64,000 nucleotides of DNA from Arthrobacter sp. D5-1. GTDB lineage: Bacteria > Actinomycetota > Actinomycetes > Actinomycetales > Micrococcaceae. Of the stretch, positions 1-8,935 are shown one piece after another; positions within the stretch are counted from its first letter, which is position 1; the number at the start of each line of letters is the position of its first letter. The notes under the pieces were generated by a model, which was given only the letters and a program-made list of their open reading frames with translations, did no database searches and was not told where the DNA came from. The stretch is taken from assembly GCF_017357425.1 (NCBI RefSeq), contig NZ_CP014571.1, positions 3,224,001 through 3,288,000 on the forward strand, given 5' to 3'. The translations under genes were made by a program, and so were the position numbers.

Positions 1-731
1 TACTGCGGACGGCCGTCAGGGAGGTCCGGGTAGCGAACGGCCGCGGGTGCCGGCTGGGGAGCAGGCGCCGGGTTTCCGGCGGGCGCGTTCTGGCCCTCCG
101 GAACGCCCGCGGTGGATTCGGGTCCGCGCTGGCCATAGGGGTCGTTCCAGGTGGAAGGCCGCTCAGGCGCCTGACCGGGCTGGTGAAGCGGGGCGTTCTG
201 TGGGTTGTAGTTGGCGGGCTGCGCCGTGGCTGCCTGCGACGGGTTCATGGGCAGCTGCTGGAGCAGTCGGCGGGCTTCGTGGGCTGCTTCAACGGCAACA
301 ATGACGTCATAGTTGGTGGCCACCACCTGGCTGGTGGAGGTGAAGTCACGCTTTCCGCGTTGGGTGGCGTACGTGACGATCCCGAACAGCATGAAGAACG
401 CAGCACCCATCAGCACTGAAGTGATGATGGAGAACGGCCCACCTGCCGGTGTGAAGAAGGAGAGCATCACGCCGACAAAGAGGCCAAACCACATGCCGCT
501 CAAAGCACCGGACAATGCCACCCTCGGATAACTCAGCCGGCCAGTCACCCGCTCTACCATCTTGAGGTCGTTGCCCACGATCGACACAAGCTGCACAGGG
601 AACTGCTGGTCCGCGAGGTAATCCACCGCCTTTTGGGCATCCAAATACGAGGTGTATGAGCCCACCGTGTCACCTTGCGGGACGCTGCGGGCTTCCTCAA
701 CGGCTTTGGGGGCACCAAAAATGTTAGACAT
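1..731 (-). CDS. General stress protein 17M-like membrane protein (partial)
   Basis: The reading frame starts at ATG 731 and runs off the left edge, so the C-terminus is missing or is just ending there (the last two bases are TA). The N-terminal part matches the GSP17M-like pattern, with a VGSYTSYLDAQKAVDYLADQ opening, a short alpha/beta fold and then two hydrophobic segments near residues 75-95 and 100-120. The last ~90 residues are rich in Pro, Ala, Gln and Asn and look disordered. Small membrane proteins of this type occur beside the MgtE-like CBS gene in other actinobacteria (Rv1234 and Rv1232c in M. tuberculosis). Its role is unknown; stress or envelope functions are usually proposed. 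It diverges from the gene at 808, sharing a 76-bp promoter region. Confidence 0.8.
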   Translation of the reverse strand, partial: MSNIFGAPKAVEEARSVPQGDTVGSYTSYLDAQKAVDYLADQQFPVQLVSIVGNDLKMVERVTGRLSYPRVALSGALSGMWFGLFVGVMLSFFTPAGGPFSIITSVLMGAAFFMLFGIVTYATQRGKRDFTSTSQVVATNYDVIVAVEAAHEARRLLQQLPMNPSQAATAQPANYNPQNAPLHQPGQAPERPSTWNDPYGQRGPESTAGVPEGQNAPAGNPAPAPQPAPAAVRYPDLPDGRPQ

Positions 732-807
732 AGCCCCATTGTGTCTCATGGACATGTGAACAGGCTGGAATTCAGCTAAAAGAGAGCAGACTCGGTAGCC
801 TGTAAAC

Positions 808-2091
808 ATGAGCACACATCCTTCACGCGTCTTTGTCGCGCGCCTGCTCGGTTTGGACGTCTTCGACCCATTGGGCGATCGTCTGGGCCGGTTGCGCGAC
901 GTCGTGGTGCTCTCCCGCGGGACCCGCGGGGCGCCGCACGTGGTGGGCATCGTGGTGGAGGTGCCGGGGAAAAAGCGTGTCTTTGTCCCCATGACCCGGA
1001 TTACGTCCATTGACCAGACGCAGATCATTTGCACCGGCCTGGTTAATTTGCGCCGCTTCGAGCAGCGGGGCGCCGAAACGCTGGTGGTTGCCGAGATGTT
1101 CGACCGCCGTGTGACCCTTGCCGACGGCAGCGGCGATGCCACCATCGAGGACATCGCCATGGACCAGCACCGGTCCAAGGACTGGTTTGTCAGCAAGCTG
1201 TTCGTCCGCCGTGGACACTCACTCTCACCGTTTGGCAGGCTCCGCCGCAACGAGACGTTGATCATCGATTGGGCCGACGCCCAAACCGGCGCCCACAACG
1301 AGCCCCAGGCTGCCACCCAGTTCGTTGCCACGCACGAAGACCTTAAACCCGCCGACTTTGCCGAAGCCCTTCAGGAGATGAGCGATAAGCGGCGTTTTGA
1401 AGTGGCCAGCGAGCTCCAGGATGAGCGTTTGGCAGACGTCCTCCAGGAACTGCCGGAGGATGACCAGGTGGAGATTCTCTCCGCCCTCGACGTGGAGAGG
1501 GCCGCAGACGTCCTCGAAGAGATGGACCCTGATGACGCCGCCGACCTCCTCGCCGAGCTTCCCTCGGCCCAGGCGGAAGAGTTGCTGCAACTCATGGAAC
1601 CCCAGGAAGCCGAAGACGTCCGACGCCTCCTGGAGTACGACGAAGACACCGCCGGCGGCCTCATGACTCCAGTCCCGGTCATCCTGCCCCCGGAAGCAAC
1701 CGTGGCCGAAGCGTTGGCCCACGTCCGCCGTGAGGAGCTCTCCCCCGCCCTGGCATCATCAATCTTCATCGCGCGGCCTCCCTTGGAGACACCCACGGGG
1801 CGTTTCCTGGGGGTCGTGCACATCCAGCAGCTCCTGCGTTTCCCGCCGCCCGAACCGCTGGGCAACCTCGTTGACAAGAATCTTGAACCCCTTTCGGACC
1901 AAGCCCACATCAGCGAAGTCGCCCGGACTCTTGCCACGTACAACCTTAATTCCCTTCCAGTCGTAGACGACGACGGCCGCCTTGTGGGGGCGGTGACTGT
2001 TGATGACGTGCTGGATCACCTGTTGCCGGATGACTGGCGCGCCCACGAGGACGACGCCCCTATAAGGAAACTTGGAGGCCGCATTGGCTGA
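808..2091 (+). CDS. MgtE N-terminal/CBS domain protein without transport domain
   Basis: 427 aa. An N-terminal PRC-barrel-like domain (about residues 10-80) is followed by an MgtE intracellular N domain (about 175-285, with ELPEDDQVEIL and MDPDDAADLL repeats) and a CBS pair (about 290-410, ending in LPVVDDDGRLVG). MgtE transporters have five transmembrane helices after the CBS pair. Here the protein stops, and no hydrophobic segment is present, so it should be a soluble Mg2+/nucleotide-sensing protein and not a channel. The next gene overlaps its stop codon and encodes a DUF1003 membrane protein, so the two may work together. The same pair is found as Rv1232c/Rv1231c. The start is ATG 808; no better start is visible. 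Confidence 0.9.
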   Translation: MSTHPSRVFVARLLGLDVFDPLGDRLGRLRDVVVLSRGTRGAPHVVGIVVEVPGKKRVFVPMTRITSIDQTQIICTGLVNLRRFEQRGAETLVVAEMFDRRVTLADGSGDATIEDIAMDQHRSKDWFVSKLFVRRGHSLSPFGRLRRNETLIIDWADAQTGAHNEPQAATQFVATHEDLKPADFAEALQEMSDKRRFEVASELQDERLADVLQELPEDDQVEILSALDVERAADVLEEMDPDDAADLLAELPSAQAEELLQLMEPQEAEDVRRLLEYDEDTAGGLMTPVPVILPPEATVAEALAHVRREELSPALASSIFIARPPLETPTGRFLGVVHIQQLLRFPPPEPLGNLVDKNLEPLSDQAHISEVARTLATYNLNSLPVVDDDGRLVGAVTVDDVLDHLLPDDWRAHEDDAPIRKLGGRIG

Positions 2092-2803
2092 TAACAACGC
2101 CGCACGATCCCCCAAGTCGGCAGGACGCGCAACCAGCAGCCTCGACACCCCACTGAGTGGCCGGCAACGGATCCTGCCAAAGTTCTCTCCCAACCCGGAT
2201 GCTTTCGGCAACGCAACCGAAGGCTTCGCGCGGTTTATGGGCACGCCGACGTTCCTCGTCTACATGACGGTGTTCTGTGTGTTCTGGCTTGCGTGGAACT
2301 CTTTCGCCCCCACAGACTGGCAATTCGACCGCATGGAGCTGGGCTTCACCCTGCTGACGCTGATGTTGTCTCTCCAAGCCTCGTATGCGGCACCACTCCT
2401 GCTGCTGGCCCAGAACCGGCAGGATGACCGGGACCGTGTCTCACTCCAGCAGGACCGCCAGCGTGCCGAACGCAATCTCTCCGACACCGAGTACCTGACA
2501 CGGGAGCTGGCGTCTCTCCGCATCGCCCTGCGTGAGGTAGCCACCCGTGATTATGTCCGGACTGAACTCCGGAGCCTCCTGGAGGACATCATCGATGCCC
2601 AGGAAGAGCTCCGCGAAAGCGAATCCGCCGCGGACGGCACTGAGTCTCCTGGCGAGAAGGTCAAGGAGAAGCTGAAGGAGAAACGCGACAAGTCCCGTAG
2701 CCCCCGCACACAGCAGATACCCAAGGTCCGCCAGCCGCGGGCCACAGGACCGCAGCACTCCACTGCAAAACCGTCGCCTGAAACCCCTGAAAGCCGAGCC
2801 TGA
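2084..2803 (+). CDS. DUF1003 family membrane protein
   Basis: 239 aa from a TTG start at 2084, chosen because GGAGG at 2074-2078 sits five bases upstream. A second TTG at 2072 is possible. The start overlaps the stop of the CBS gene, implying translational coupling. Two transmembrane helices lie near residues 52-72 and 85-105 and are followed by the family hallmark PLLLLAQNRQDDRDR. The C-terminal ~120 residues are charged and predicted helical/coiled (LREVATRDYV, EELRESESA), then basic and proline-rich. Function is unknown for the family; linkage to the MgtE-like protein suggests a role in divalent-cation handling or envelope homeostasis (inference). Confidence 0.9.
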   Translation: MADNNAARSPKSAGRATSSLDTPLSGRQRILPKFSPNPDAFGNATEGFARFMGTPTFLVYMTVFCVFWLAWNSFAPTDWQFDRMELGFTLLTLMLSLQASYAAPLLLLAQNRQDDRDRVSLQQDRQRAERNLSDTEYLTRELASLRIALREVATRDYVRTELRSLLEDIIDAQEELRESESAADGTESPGEKVKEKLKEKRDKSRSPRTQQIPKVRQPRATGPQHSTAKPSPETPESRA

Positions 2804-2807
2804 CCCT

Positions 2808-3935
2808 ATGAGCACCGCATCTGCCGAGGCGCTGCATGCTGCCCTGGCTACAGTCATCGATCCCGAACTCCGCCGCCCCATCACGGAGCTGGGAATGGTG
2901 GAATCGGTGTCTTGCGACGACGCCGGCACAGTCCGTGTCGCCGTCCTTTTGACTATTGCCGGCTGCCCCCTTCGCGAAACCATCACTCAGGACGCCTCTG
3001 CGGCTTTGTCGCAGGTGGAGGGCGTCACGTCCGTGGACGTGGAGCTGAAAGTCATGTCCCCGGCACAGCGGGAAGCGCTCAAGGAACAGCTCCGCGGTCC
3101 AGGCGGCCAGCGCGGCATACCCTTCACCAAGCCGGGCTCCCTGACCAAGGTCTACGCCGTAGCCAGCGGAAAAGGCGGTGTGGGGAAGTCCTCGGTCACC
3201 GTCAATTTGGCCTGCGCATTGGCCGCGCAGGGTCTTCGGGTAGGCATCGTTGATGCCGATGTCCACGGGTTCTCAGTGCCCGCTTTGATGGGTATCACCC
3301 AAAAGCCCACCCAGGTGGATGACATGATCCTGCCGCCGGTGGCCTACGGCGTGAAGGTCATCTCCATTGGCATGTTCGTAGCAGGCAACCAGCCGGTAGC
3401 CTGGCGCGGTCCCATGCTGCACAGGGCCTTGGAACAATTCCTCACGGACGTCTATTTTGGCGACCTCGATGCCCTCTTCCTCGATCTGCCACCCGGCACA
3501 GGCGACATCGCCATTTCCGTTGCCCAGCTGCTCCCCAATGCCGAGATTTTGGTGGTGACCACGCCGCAAGCCGCTGCCGCGGACGTCGCCGAGCGCGCTG
3601 GAACCATCGCCACCCAGACGGGCCAGAAAGTGGCCGGCGTCATCGAGAACATGTCATTCCTGGAAATGCCCGACGGCGGCAGGATGGAATTGTTCGGAAG
3701 TGGCGGCGGCGCTATCCTGGCCGGGCGGCTGAGCGCTGCCGTTGGCAGCGAGGTTCCTTTGTTGGGCCAGATTCCCTTGGATATCCGGCTGCGGGAAGGC
3801 GGTGACGCCGGGAAACCCGTGGTCCTGGCTGCCCCCGAAACTGCGGCCGCGAAGGCTATGCAGGACGTGGCCTCGGCTTTGGCCTCACGACCCCGCGGAC
3901 TGTCAGGCCTGTCACTGGGGATCGAACCGCGCTGA
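2808..3935 (+). CDS. mrp: Mrp/NBP35-family P-loop ATPase, Fe-S carrier
   Basis: 375 aa. The N-terminal MIP18/DUF59 domain (about 5-85, IDPELRRPITELGMV) precedes a deviant-Walker ParA-like ATPase domain with GKGGVGKSS near residue 123, DADVHGFS and FLDLPPGTGD. Proteins of this family (ApbC, Nbp35, Ind1) carry and deliver [4Fe-4S] clusters in the cytoplasm. The CxxC pair that many members have in the C-terminal region is not seen; the corresponding stretch reads EMPDGGRMELFGSGGG. The gene starts four bases after the DUF1003 stop, with no clear gap for a promoter, so it is probably co-transcribed. mrp lies near sigE-tatB in M. tuberculosis too. Confidence 0.93.
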   Translation: MSTASAEALHAALATVIDPELRRPITELGMVESVSCDDAGTVRVAVLLTIAGCPLRETITQDASAALSQVEGVTSVDVELKVMSPAQREALKEQLRGPGGQRGIPFTKPGSLTKVYAVASGKGGVGKSSVTVNLACALAAQGLRVGIVDADVHGFSVPALMGITQKPTQVDDMILPPVAYGVKVISIGMFVAGNQPVAWRGPMLHRALEQFLTDVYFGDLDALFLDLPPGTGDIAISVAQLLPNAEILVVTTPQAAAADVAERAGTIATQTGQKVAGVIENMSFLEMPDGGRMELFGSGGGAILAGRLSAAVGSEVPLLGQIPLDIRLREGGDAGKPVVLAAPETAAAKAMQDVASALASRPRGLSGLSLGIEPR

Positions 3936-3971
3936 CGCTTAGCGCTTGCGGGCGCGGCACTATCAATCGGG

Positions 3972-4376
3972 TCAGGTGGCTTCGGAATCGAAGGGGGCAG
4001 CTTCGCCCTCAGCCAGCCGCTCGATGACCCGGGCGGGGGCCTTTGGCTTGGTCTCCACCGATGCAGCCGCAGCAGCAGCTGTTGCGGCAACGGCAGGTGC
4101 TCCAGCGCTCACGGGCTTGGTCTCATCATCCAGCAGTGCATCCTTGATGATGCGCCGGGGATCATATTGCCGGGGATCATATTTCTTCCAGTCGACGTCA
4201 TCGATATCGATGCCGACTTCTTCCTTGATCTGCTCCCGGGCACCCGACGCCATCCGGCGGACTTCCTTGACCAGGTTGGCAAGCTTTTGAGTGTATTCGG
4301 GCAAACGGCTGGGACCGATGACGAGTACGCCGATAATCAGAAGGAGTACGAACTCCGGGCCGTTGATTCCAAGCAC
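3972..4376 (-). CDS. tatB: Sec-independent protein translocase TatB
   Basis: 134 aa from a GTG start at 4376; a longer frame exists, but the conserved N-terminus begins INGPEFVLLLIIGVLV here. A single N-terminal transmembrane helix (about 5-22) is followed by the Gly-Pro hinge (GPSRLPEY), an amphipathic helix (about 25-55) and an alanine-rich tail. TatB forms the twin-arginine substrate receptor with TatC in the membrane. The gene lies 31 bp downstream of the anti-sigma factor gene, in the order sigE, anti-sigma, tatB known from mycobacteria. The htrA gene that lies between them in mycobacteria is absent. Confidence 0.92.
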   Translation of the reverse strand: MLGINGPEFVLLLIIGVLVIGPSRLPEYTQKLANLVKEVRRMASGAREQIKEEVGIDIDDVDWKKYDPRQYDPRRIIKDALLDDETKPVSAGAPAVAATAAAAAASVETKPKAPARVIERLAEGEAAPFDSEAT

Positions 4377-4407
4377 GCTACGAAGATTACCTTGTCTGTG
4401 GTGCCGC

Positions 4408-5322
4408 TCATAAACCGGCGGGTCGGAGAAGGGTCTGGAGCCCGCGCAGCAGCCTCGCGTACCAGGCTTCGGCCCCTTCGCTGGGCTGATCAGCCGCCAT
4501 GGATTCGCCTGCCCGGACGATTTCAGGTACCGCGTCATCCGCAGTGTCTGCGGGAAGGTCCGAAGCATAACTGATCACTGCAGCGGGCATGGTGTACACG
4601 GCCTTCCACGGGCTCCCCTGCGTGACAGAAAGCCGTGCCGACGTCGTTGGTCCCTGGGCCGGCTGGTCAGCCGGCAGATGCTCCTCCACAATGATGGCGT
4701 AGTGGCCGTTGCTTTCCAGCCTCATTTCCACCGCCGGGTGCCCGTTGTGCATAGTGCCGTGGGCCGAGACCACGGTGAAGCCCATTCCCGCCAACTCAGG
4801 GCACGCCCACCCTTCTTCCCGCAGAGCGTCCAGCTGGGCAGAGCTCAAGCTGACAGTGCTGCCGGCCCGGAATACAGGTCCCGCCATGCTTTCCACCGGG
4901 TTCCCTGTCCACGCTCCGGCAAGGGCGCCGACGTCGCTGGTTCCGGCACGGACCTGCGGGATGTCGTCACCGGCCACCACGTACGCGGACACCCCCAGGG
5001 CACCGGCGCTGACAGCCAAGGTGCCGGCTGCGACGCCCGCGACGCGAAGTCCCCGGCGGATGCCGTTGGAGGAAGTCCGGGCGGCAAATTCCTGGCCCGT
5101 CTCGTTGGCAAGGCGCTCAGTATGCTGGATCAGCCGCGCGGCAAGGTCCTGGCTGGCTTCGGGCACTGAAGCACCCCGAAGACGTTCCAGGTACTGCCGT
5201 TCCCGGCGAAGGGCGTTACTGCAATCGGCGCATACCTGAACATGGTCCGGGTTGCGGGTATGGCGCAGGGCAGCCAGTTTGCGCCGGGACAACAGTCCCG
5301 GACGACGAGGATGTCGAGGCAT
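4408..5322 (-). CDS. Zinc-finger anti-sigma factor of the ECF sigma factor SigE
   Basis: 304 aa. Near residues 27-35 there is a zinc-associated anti-sigma motif, H-x3-C-x2-C (DHVQVCADC), followed by a helical segment that should clamp the sigma factor. One transmembrane helix lies at about residues 95-115 (VAGVAAGTLAVSAGALGV), and an extracytoplasmic domain of ~185 residues follows. The gene starts seven bases after the sigE stop, with AGGA eight bases upstream of ATG 5322, so it is coupled to sigE. By analogy with RseA it would hold SigE inactive at the membrane until envelope stress. The long outer domain resembles no fold I recognise. Confidence 0.88.
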   Translation of the reverse strand: MPRHPRRPGLLSRRKLAALRHTRNPDHVQVCADCSNALRRERQYLERLRGASVPEASQDLAARLIQHTERLANETGQEFAARTSSNGIRRGLRVAGVAAGTLAVSAGALGVSAYVVAGDDIPQVRAGTSDVGALAGAWTGNPVESMAGPVFRAGSTVSLSSAQLDALREEGWACPELAGMGFTVVSAHGTMHNGHPAVEMRLESNGHYAIIVEEHLPADQPAQGPTTSARLSVTQGSPWKAVYTMPAAVISYASDLPADTADDAVPEIVRAGESMAADQPSEGAEAWYARLLRGLQTLLRPAGL

Positions 5323-5329
5323 CGACGTC

Positions 5330-5953
5330 CTAAAGGATGCTTGCGATGCGCGGCATCTTCAGGCGCGGCTTGCGGGCCTCGGCCGGACGGGGATCGCGGT
5401 GGGCGAGTTTCTCCCGCAGCATGGTCCTGCCGCGGTGGATACGGGACCTTACGGTTCCCAGCTTGACGCCCAGCGCCTCTGCAACCTCGTCATAGGAAAG
5501 GCCTTCGAGATCGCACAGCACGACGGCGGCGCGGAAGTCCGGCGGCAGTTCTTCCAATGCACGCTGGACATCCAGGTCAAGGTTGTTGTGTTCGAAGCTC
5601 TGCTCCGGACCGGGCTCGCGGCCGGGCAGGCGGGACTCGGCATCCTCAGCCAGGGCATCGAAACGGATCCTGCTCTTGCGCCGGGCCTGGTCCAGGAACA
5701 GGTTGGTGGTAATGCGGTGCAACCAGCCGTCCAATGTTCCCGGCTTGAAATTCTCCAACGACCGGAACACCCGGACAAAGACCTCCTGGGTGAGGTCCTC
5801 GGCGTCGAACTTGTTGCCTGTCAGGCGATAGGCGAGGCGATATACCTTGGCGGAGTGGTTGGCCACCACTTCCTCCCAGCTGGGCATGACCCAGTCGGCA
5901 ACGCCGTCAATGCTTTCCGATGTTTGGACTGGCGCAGCATGCAATGCCGGCAT
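5330..5953 (-). CDS. sigE: ECF RNA polymerase sigma factor SigE
   Basis: 207 aa. Region 2 is at about residues 28-95 ([22 protein letters not shown], then [16 protein letters not shown]) and region 4 at about 130-185 ([41 protein letters not shown]). ECF sigma factors of this type direct RNA polymerase to envelope-stress promoters. The start ATG 5953 has GGGGAG upstream. The downstream gene encodes its membrane anti-sigma factor and the next tatB, so the operon links envelope stress to protein export. The divergent gene at 6192 encodes an O-methyltransferase, the same neighbour as Rv1220c beside mycobacterial sigE. Confidence 0.94.
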   Translation of the reverse strand: MPALHAAPVQTSESIDGVADWVMPSWEEVVANHSAKVYRLAYRLTGNKFDAEDLTQEVFVRVFRSLENFKPGTLDGWLHRITTNLFLDQARRKSRIRFDALAEDAESRLPGREPGPEQSFEHNNLDLDVQRALEELPPDFRAAVVLCDLEGLSYDEVAEALGVKLGTVRSRIHRGRTMLREKLAHRDPRPAEARKPRLKMPRIASIL

Positions 5954-6191
5954 CGTCCACTCCCCTCAAACTGTGGTTCACCGAATCCTTCGGCGCCGGC
6001 CACCTCATGGATGATCGGACCATTATCATCCCAAGGTTGTCTGGGAATTTCCTGACTGGCGCAGGTTTTTCCCGCAGGGCTGAAGAGGGGGCTGGACACA
6101 GCTGCAGGACGGCTGCCCAACAGCGGGTTTACGCGTGCTTACACAGTAGTCTTGGTACAAACACCCCTACCCGCGGAAAGCGAAACCCTTC

Positions 6192-6824
6192 ATGAGTGCC
6201 GACAAGTCAAGCAGCTGGTCCTATGCAGAAGATCTGCCTGCTGAGGATGACGTCTTGTTGCGCGCCAGGGAGCGGTCTTTCGAGCTTGGAGTCACACCCA
6301 TCAGCCCCGGTGTGGGCGCGGTGCTCACGGTCCTCGCTGCCGCCTCCAAGGCACAGACAGTGGTCGAAGTTGGCTCGGGAGCCGGAGTGTCCGGCGTCTG
6401 CCTGCTCCGCGGACTGAGCCCCCAGGCAGTCCTGACCACCATCGACGTTGACGTTGAACACCTCAAAGCGGCCAGGGAAGCGTTCCTGGAATCCGGCAGC
6501 CCTGCCAACCGCACCCGTACCATTTCAGGGCGTGCGGCCGACGTCTTGCCGCGATTGACGGACTCGGCCTATGACCTCGTCTTTATCGACGCCGACAAGC
6601 CCAACTTCCCCAAGTACGTGGAACAGGCCATCCGCCTCCTCAAGTCCGGCGGCACGCTGGTGATCAACGACGCCCTGGACAAGGACCGGGTGGCCAACCC
6701 GGCCGCACGCGATTCCACCACTGTGGTGCTCCGCCAGATCGGCAAGGCAATCCGCGACGACGATCGGCTGGCGTCGGCGATGCTGCCCACCGGTGATGGA
6801 CTGCTGGTGGCCGTCAAGAGGTAG
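6192..6824 (+). CDS. SAM-dependent O-methyltransferase
   Basis: 210 aa, class I methyltransferase of the O-methyltransferase family 3 (catechol/caffeoyl-CoA type). The SAM-binding motif VVEVGSGAGVSG lies near residue 58, an acidic residue follows in TIDVDVEHL, and the metal/substrate motif VFIDADKPNFPKY is near residue 133. The substrate is not known. It diverges from sigE, an arrangement conserved in actinobacteria, and ends just before a strong terminator. The start ATG 6192 is supported by alignment of the conserved N-terminal helix. Confidence 0.9.
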   Translation: MSADKSSSWSYAEDLPAEDDVLLRARERSFELGVTPISPGVGAVLTVLAAASKAQTVVEVGSGAGVSGVCLLRGLSPQAVLTTIDVDVEHLKAAREAFLESGSPANRTRTISGRAADVLPRLTDSAYDLVFIDADKPNFPKYVEQAIRLLKSGGTLVINDALDKDRVANPAARDSTTVVLRQIGKAIRDDDRLASAMLPTGDGLLVAVKR

Positions 6825-6848
6825 GGCGCCAGCCTTCCTTAAACCAAA

Positions 6849-6880
6849 AAGCAGGGCCCCGGCTCAGCCGGGCCCTGCTT
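6849..6880. terminator. Terminator between O-methyltransferase and DUF3117 genes
   Basis: A GC-rich hairpin with arms AAGCAGGGCC and GGCCCTGCTT extended by CGGCT/AGCCG with one bulged C. It lies 25 bp past the + strand gene and 8 bp past the - strand gene, so it can end both convergent transcripts. Confidence 0.8.
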
Positions 6881-6887
6881 GGTAAAT

Positions 6888-7055
6888 CTATCCAGTCACG
6901 CCTACGAGGCATTCCTTGAGGTTCTCCGCCTCAGCGGCGTTGAGCTCGACCACAAGCCGTCCCCCGCCTTCGAGCGGCACACGCATGATCAGGCTGCGTC
7001 CCTCTTTGGTCACTTCCATCGGGCCGTCGCCAGTACGTGGTTTCATCGCCGCCAT
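6888..7055 (-). CDS. DUF3117 domain small protein
   Basis: 55 aa from ATG 7055, chosen because the family begins MAAMKPRTGDGP and GGAGGGGA lies eight bases upstream. The whole protein is the DUF3117 domain (EVTKEGRSLIMRVPLEGG, RLVVELNAAEAENL). It is almost universal in actinobacteria and of unknown function (Rv1211 is the mycobacterial member, in the same wider neighbourhood). It is short, acidic at the C-terminus and probably cytoplasmic. Confidence 0.93.
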   Translation of the reverse strand: MAAMKPRTGDGPMEVTKEGRSLIMRVPLEGGGRLVVELNAAEAENLKECLVGVTG

Positions 7056-7281
7056 TAGGAAAATCCCCTCCATTTGTCCCAAGTCACGCCCAACCCGGCC
7101 GGGCTGGATCCGCGTCGCAATTGCAGCCGGCGGCAACGCTTGGGAGGCCGCCTTGGCCGGGCACTTTTAGGTGCTTTATCCTTGCTCTTGGTCCATTATC
7201 CCGTACTTAACCGTCCGTAGCGAATCAGCACGCCATTTGTCCGGCCTTTGTACATATTGCCATTCCCGGCAAAGCTGCACG

Positions 7282-8580
7282 TCAGGGCGGATAGTCGCCT
7301 CCCCCGGGCAGCTGGGCCCACGCCCACAGCCATACCACCCAGACAATCTGGAGCAGGATGAACATGGCCACCACGGTTCCCCGGTACGCCTTGGATTTGG
7401 ACAGCAGGGCTGCACCGAGCGCCAGCGGAAACAGCGGCAGGAGCATACGGAAGGTGCTGGTTTGCGGGTGCAGGAAAACCAGCAGATAGCCCATGTAACA
7501 GGCACACCACAGCCGCAACTCCATTCCAATGGCCCGGACCGGCCTGGACATCATCACCAGCACAAACACTCCGGTGAAAACGAAGGGAGCCAGCACTCCC
7601 AGCACCGGCCCGAACAACATCCGGCCAGTATCAAACCAGGGCTTGAAGGGAACAAGGTCGTGACCACGCCACGCCGTTTCAGTACGGGTGTAGGCCGCCG
7701 GATCCCCTGTCACGGCCCAGGCAATGGCAGGCCATGCCAAGGCCGCAAGACCCGTGGCGAACACGAGGACTGCCAGTGATACCAGGCTGCGCGTCGACGT
7801 CGGGTCCGTTGCCTTGCCGGCATGTCCAGCAGTGCCAACCGCCGGCAGCGCCATAGGTGCCTCCCGGAACCGTTGCCACAACCGCCACAGGAACAGCAGC
7901 CCCAGCATGGCGGCGAACGGCACGCCGGTGGGCCTGGACAGGCACATCAGGAGCACCACGGGAATGGCCGTAAAGTAGTGGCGCCTGACCACAAGGAGCA
8001 GTGACGATGCCAGAAGCAGCAGGTTCAGCGATTCGGCATAGGGGACCTGCAGGATGGGAGAGACGGGGAACGTGGAAACGAAAATGACGCCCCACATGGC
8101 GGTACGCCGGCCCGCGAACTCCCGGAAGAGCAGGTAAATGACCAGCGGTGCACCGAGGCCCGCCAGCATTGCAATGGCCGTGAGGGCGGGCAAAGTCCCC
8201 ATCCCGGTGATGGCGGACAAGCCCCGGCCCAGGAAGGGAAACAGTGCGTAGAATGCCCAGGCATTCTCCTTGACGACGCCGTTGGCGTCCACGGGAAGCT
8301 CTGCAGGATAGCCCTTGTCCGCCGCCTCCTGGTACCAGCGCCCGTCCCAAATGGTGATGAAGTTCCAGTAATCCGGCGCCGGCGGAAACCACGGGTTGAT
8401 GCCTTGGTGGATGGCTGCGGCCATGAAGATACACGCGCTGACGAGCCTGGCCACCACGAAGAGCAAGGAAACCTGGAGCCACCATGGCCACACCGACATC
8501 CGTGCGGCCAGGGCTGAGGCAGAGTTCGAAATCCGTTCCGTGGGCCCTTGCCCTTCCTTGCTCCCGGTCTGTGGACTCAC
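7282..8580 (-). CDS. PIG-V-like polytopic mannosyltransferase
   Basis: 432 aa with about nine to ten hydrophobic helices. The first loop after helix 1 carries the GT-C signature with an Asp pair context, WDGRWYQEAADKGYP near residue 75, as in PIG-V-type mannosyltransferases that use polyprenyl-phosphate mannose outside the membrane. Other family-like stretches are SRPTGVPFAAMLG and HPQTSTFRMLLPLFPLALG. It probably adds mannose to a lipid or cell-wall glycan; the acceptor is not known. ATG 8580 overlaps the stop of the DivIVA-like gene by four bases (ATGA), so the two are coupled. Confidence 0.82.
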   Translation of the reverse strand: MSPQTGSKEGQGPTERISNSASALAARMSVWPWWLQVSLLFVVARLVSACIFMAAAIHQGINPWFPPAPDYWNFITIWDGRWYQEAADKGYPAELPVDANGVVKENAWAFYALFPFLGRGLSAITGMGTLPALTAIAMLAGLGAPLVIYLLFREFAGRRTAMWGVIFVSTFPVSPILQVPYAESLNLLLLASSLLLVVRRHYFTAIPVVLLMCLSRPTGVPFAAMLGLLFLWRLWQRFREAPMALPAVGTAGHAGKATDPTSTRSLVSLAVLVFATGLAALAWPAIAWAVTGDPAAYTRTETAWRGHDLVPFKPWFDTGRMLFGPVLGVLAPFVFTGVFVLVMMSRPVRAIGMELRLWCACYMGYLLVFLHPQTSTFRMLLPLFPLALGAALLSKSKAYRGTVVAMFILLQIVWVVWLWAWAQLPGGGDYPP

Positions 8581-8909
8581 GGCTTGATCCGGCCGGGTTC
8601 GCCGTCCTCAAGTCGCGGCTGCGCCTGCGCGCTGAGCCGTTCGATCTCCTGGTCTTTGGCATGCAACTGGTCCCGAAGGTCATCAAGGACCTGGTCAACC
8701 TGGTCCATGCGGTATCCCCTCAACCCCAGGGCGAAACGCAGGGAATCGACGTCGGACGGCTTGGCCTTGGACGGCAGCACCACCGGAGGCAGGCCGGCTA
8801 CGGGGTCGTCAAGGCCAGCGCCGATCGAGCGTCCCCGGACCATCCCGGCTCCGAGGTACAACACAGCGCCGATGAGGACAATCGCGAGAAACACCAGGAA
8901 AAAGCTCAC
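8577..8909 (-). CDS. DivIVA-domain-like membrane-anchored protein
   Basis: 110 aa. One N-terminal transmembrane helix (about 2-22) is followed by a short linker and a DivIVA-like motif (FALGLRGYRMDQVDQVLDDL near residues 58-80), then a coiled-coil helix and a charged tail. Proteins of this design (for example Rv1209) are common near the LOG gene in actinobacteria. It may tie envelope glycan synthesis to the growth zone, as it is translationally coupled to the mannosyltransferase gene (inference). Confidence 0.82.
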   Translation of the reverse strand: MSFFLVFLAIVLIGAVLYLGAGMVRGRSIGAGLDDPVAGLPPVVLPSKAKPSDVDSLRFALGLRGYRMDQVDQVLDDLRDQLHAKDQEIERLSAQAQPRLEDGEPGRIKP

Positions 8910-8935
8910 AGGTCCATCGTGCCAGAAACGGCCGG

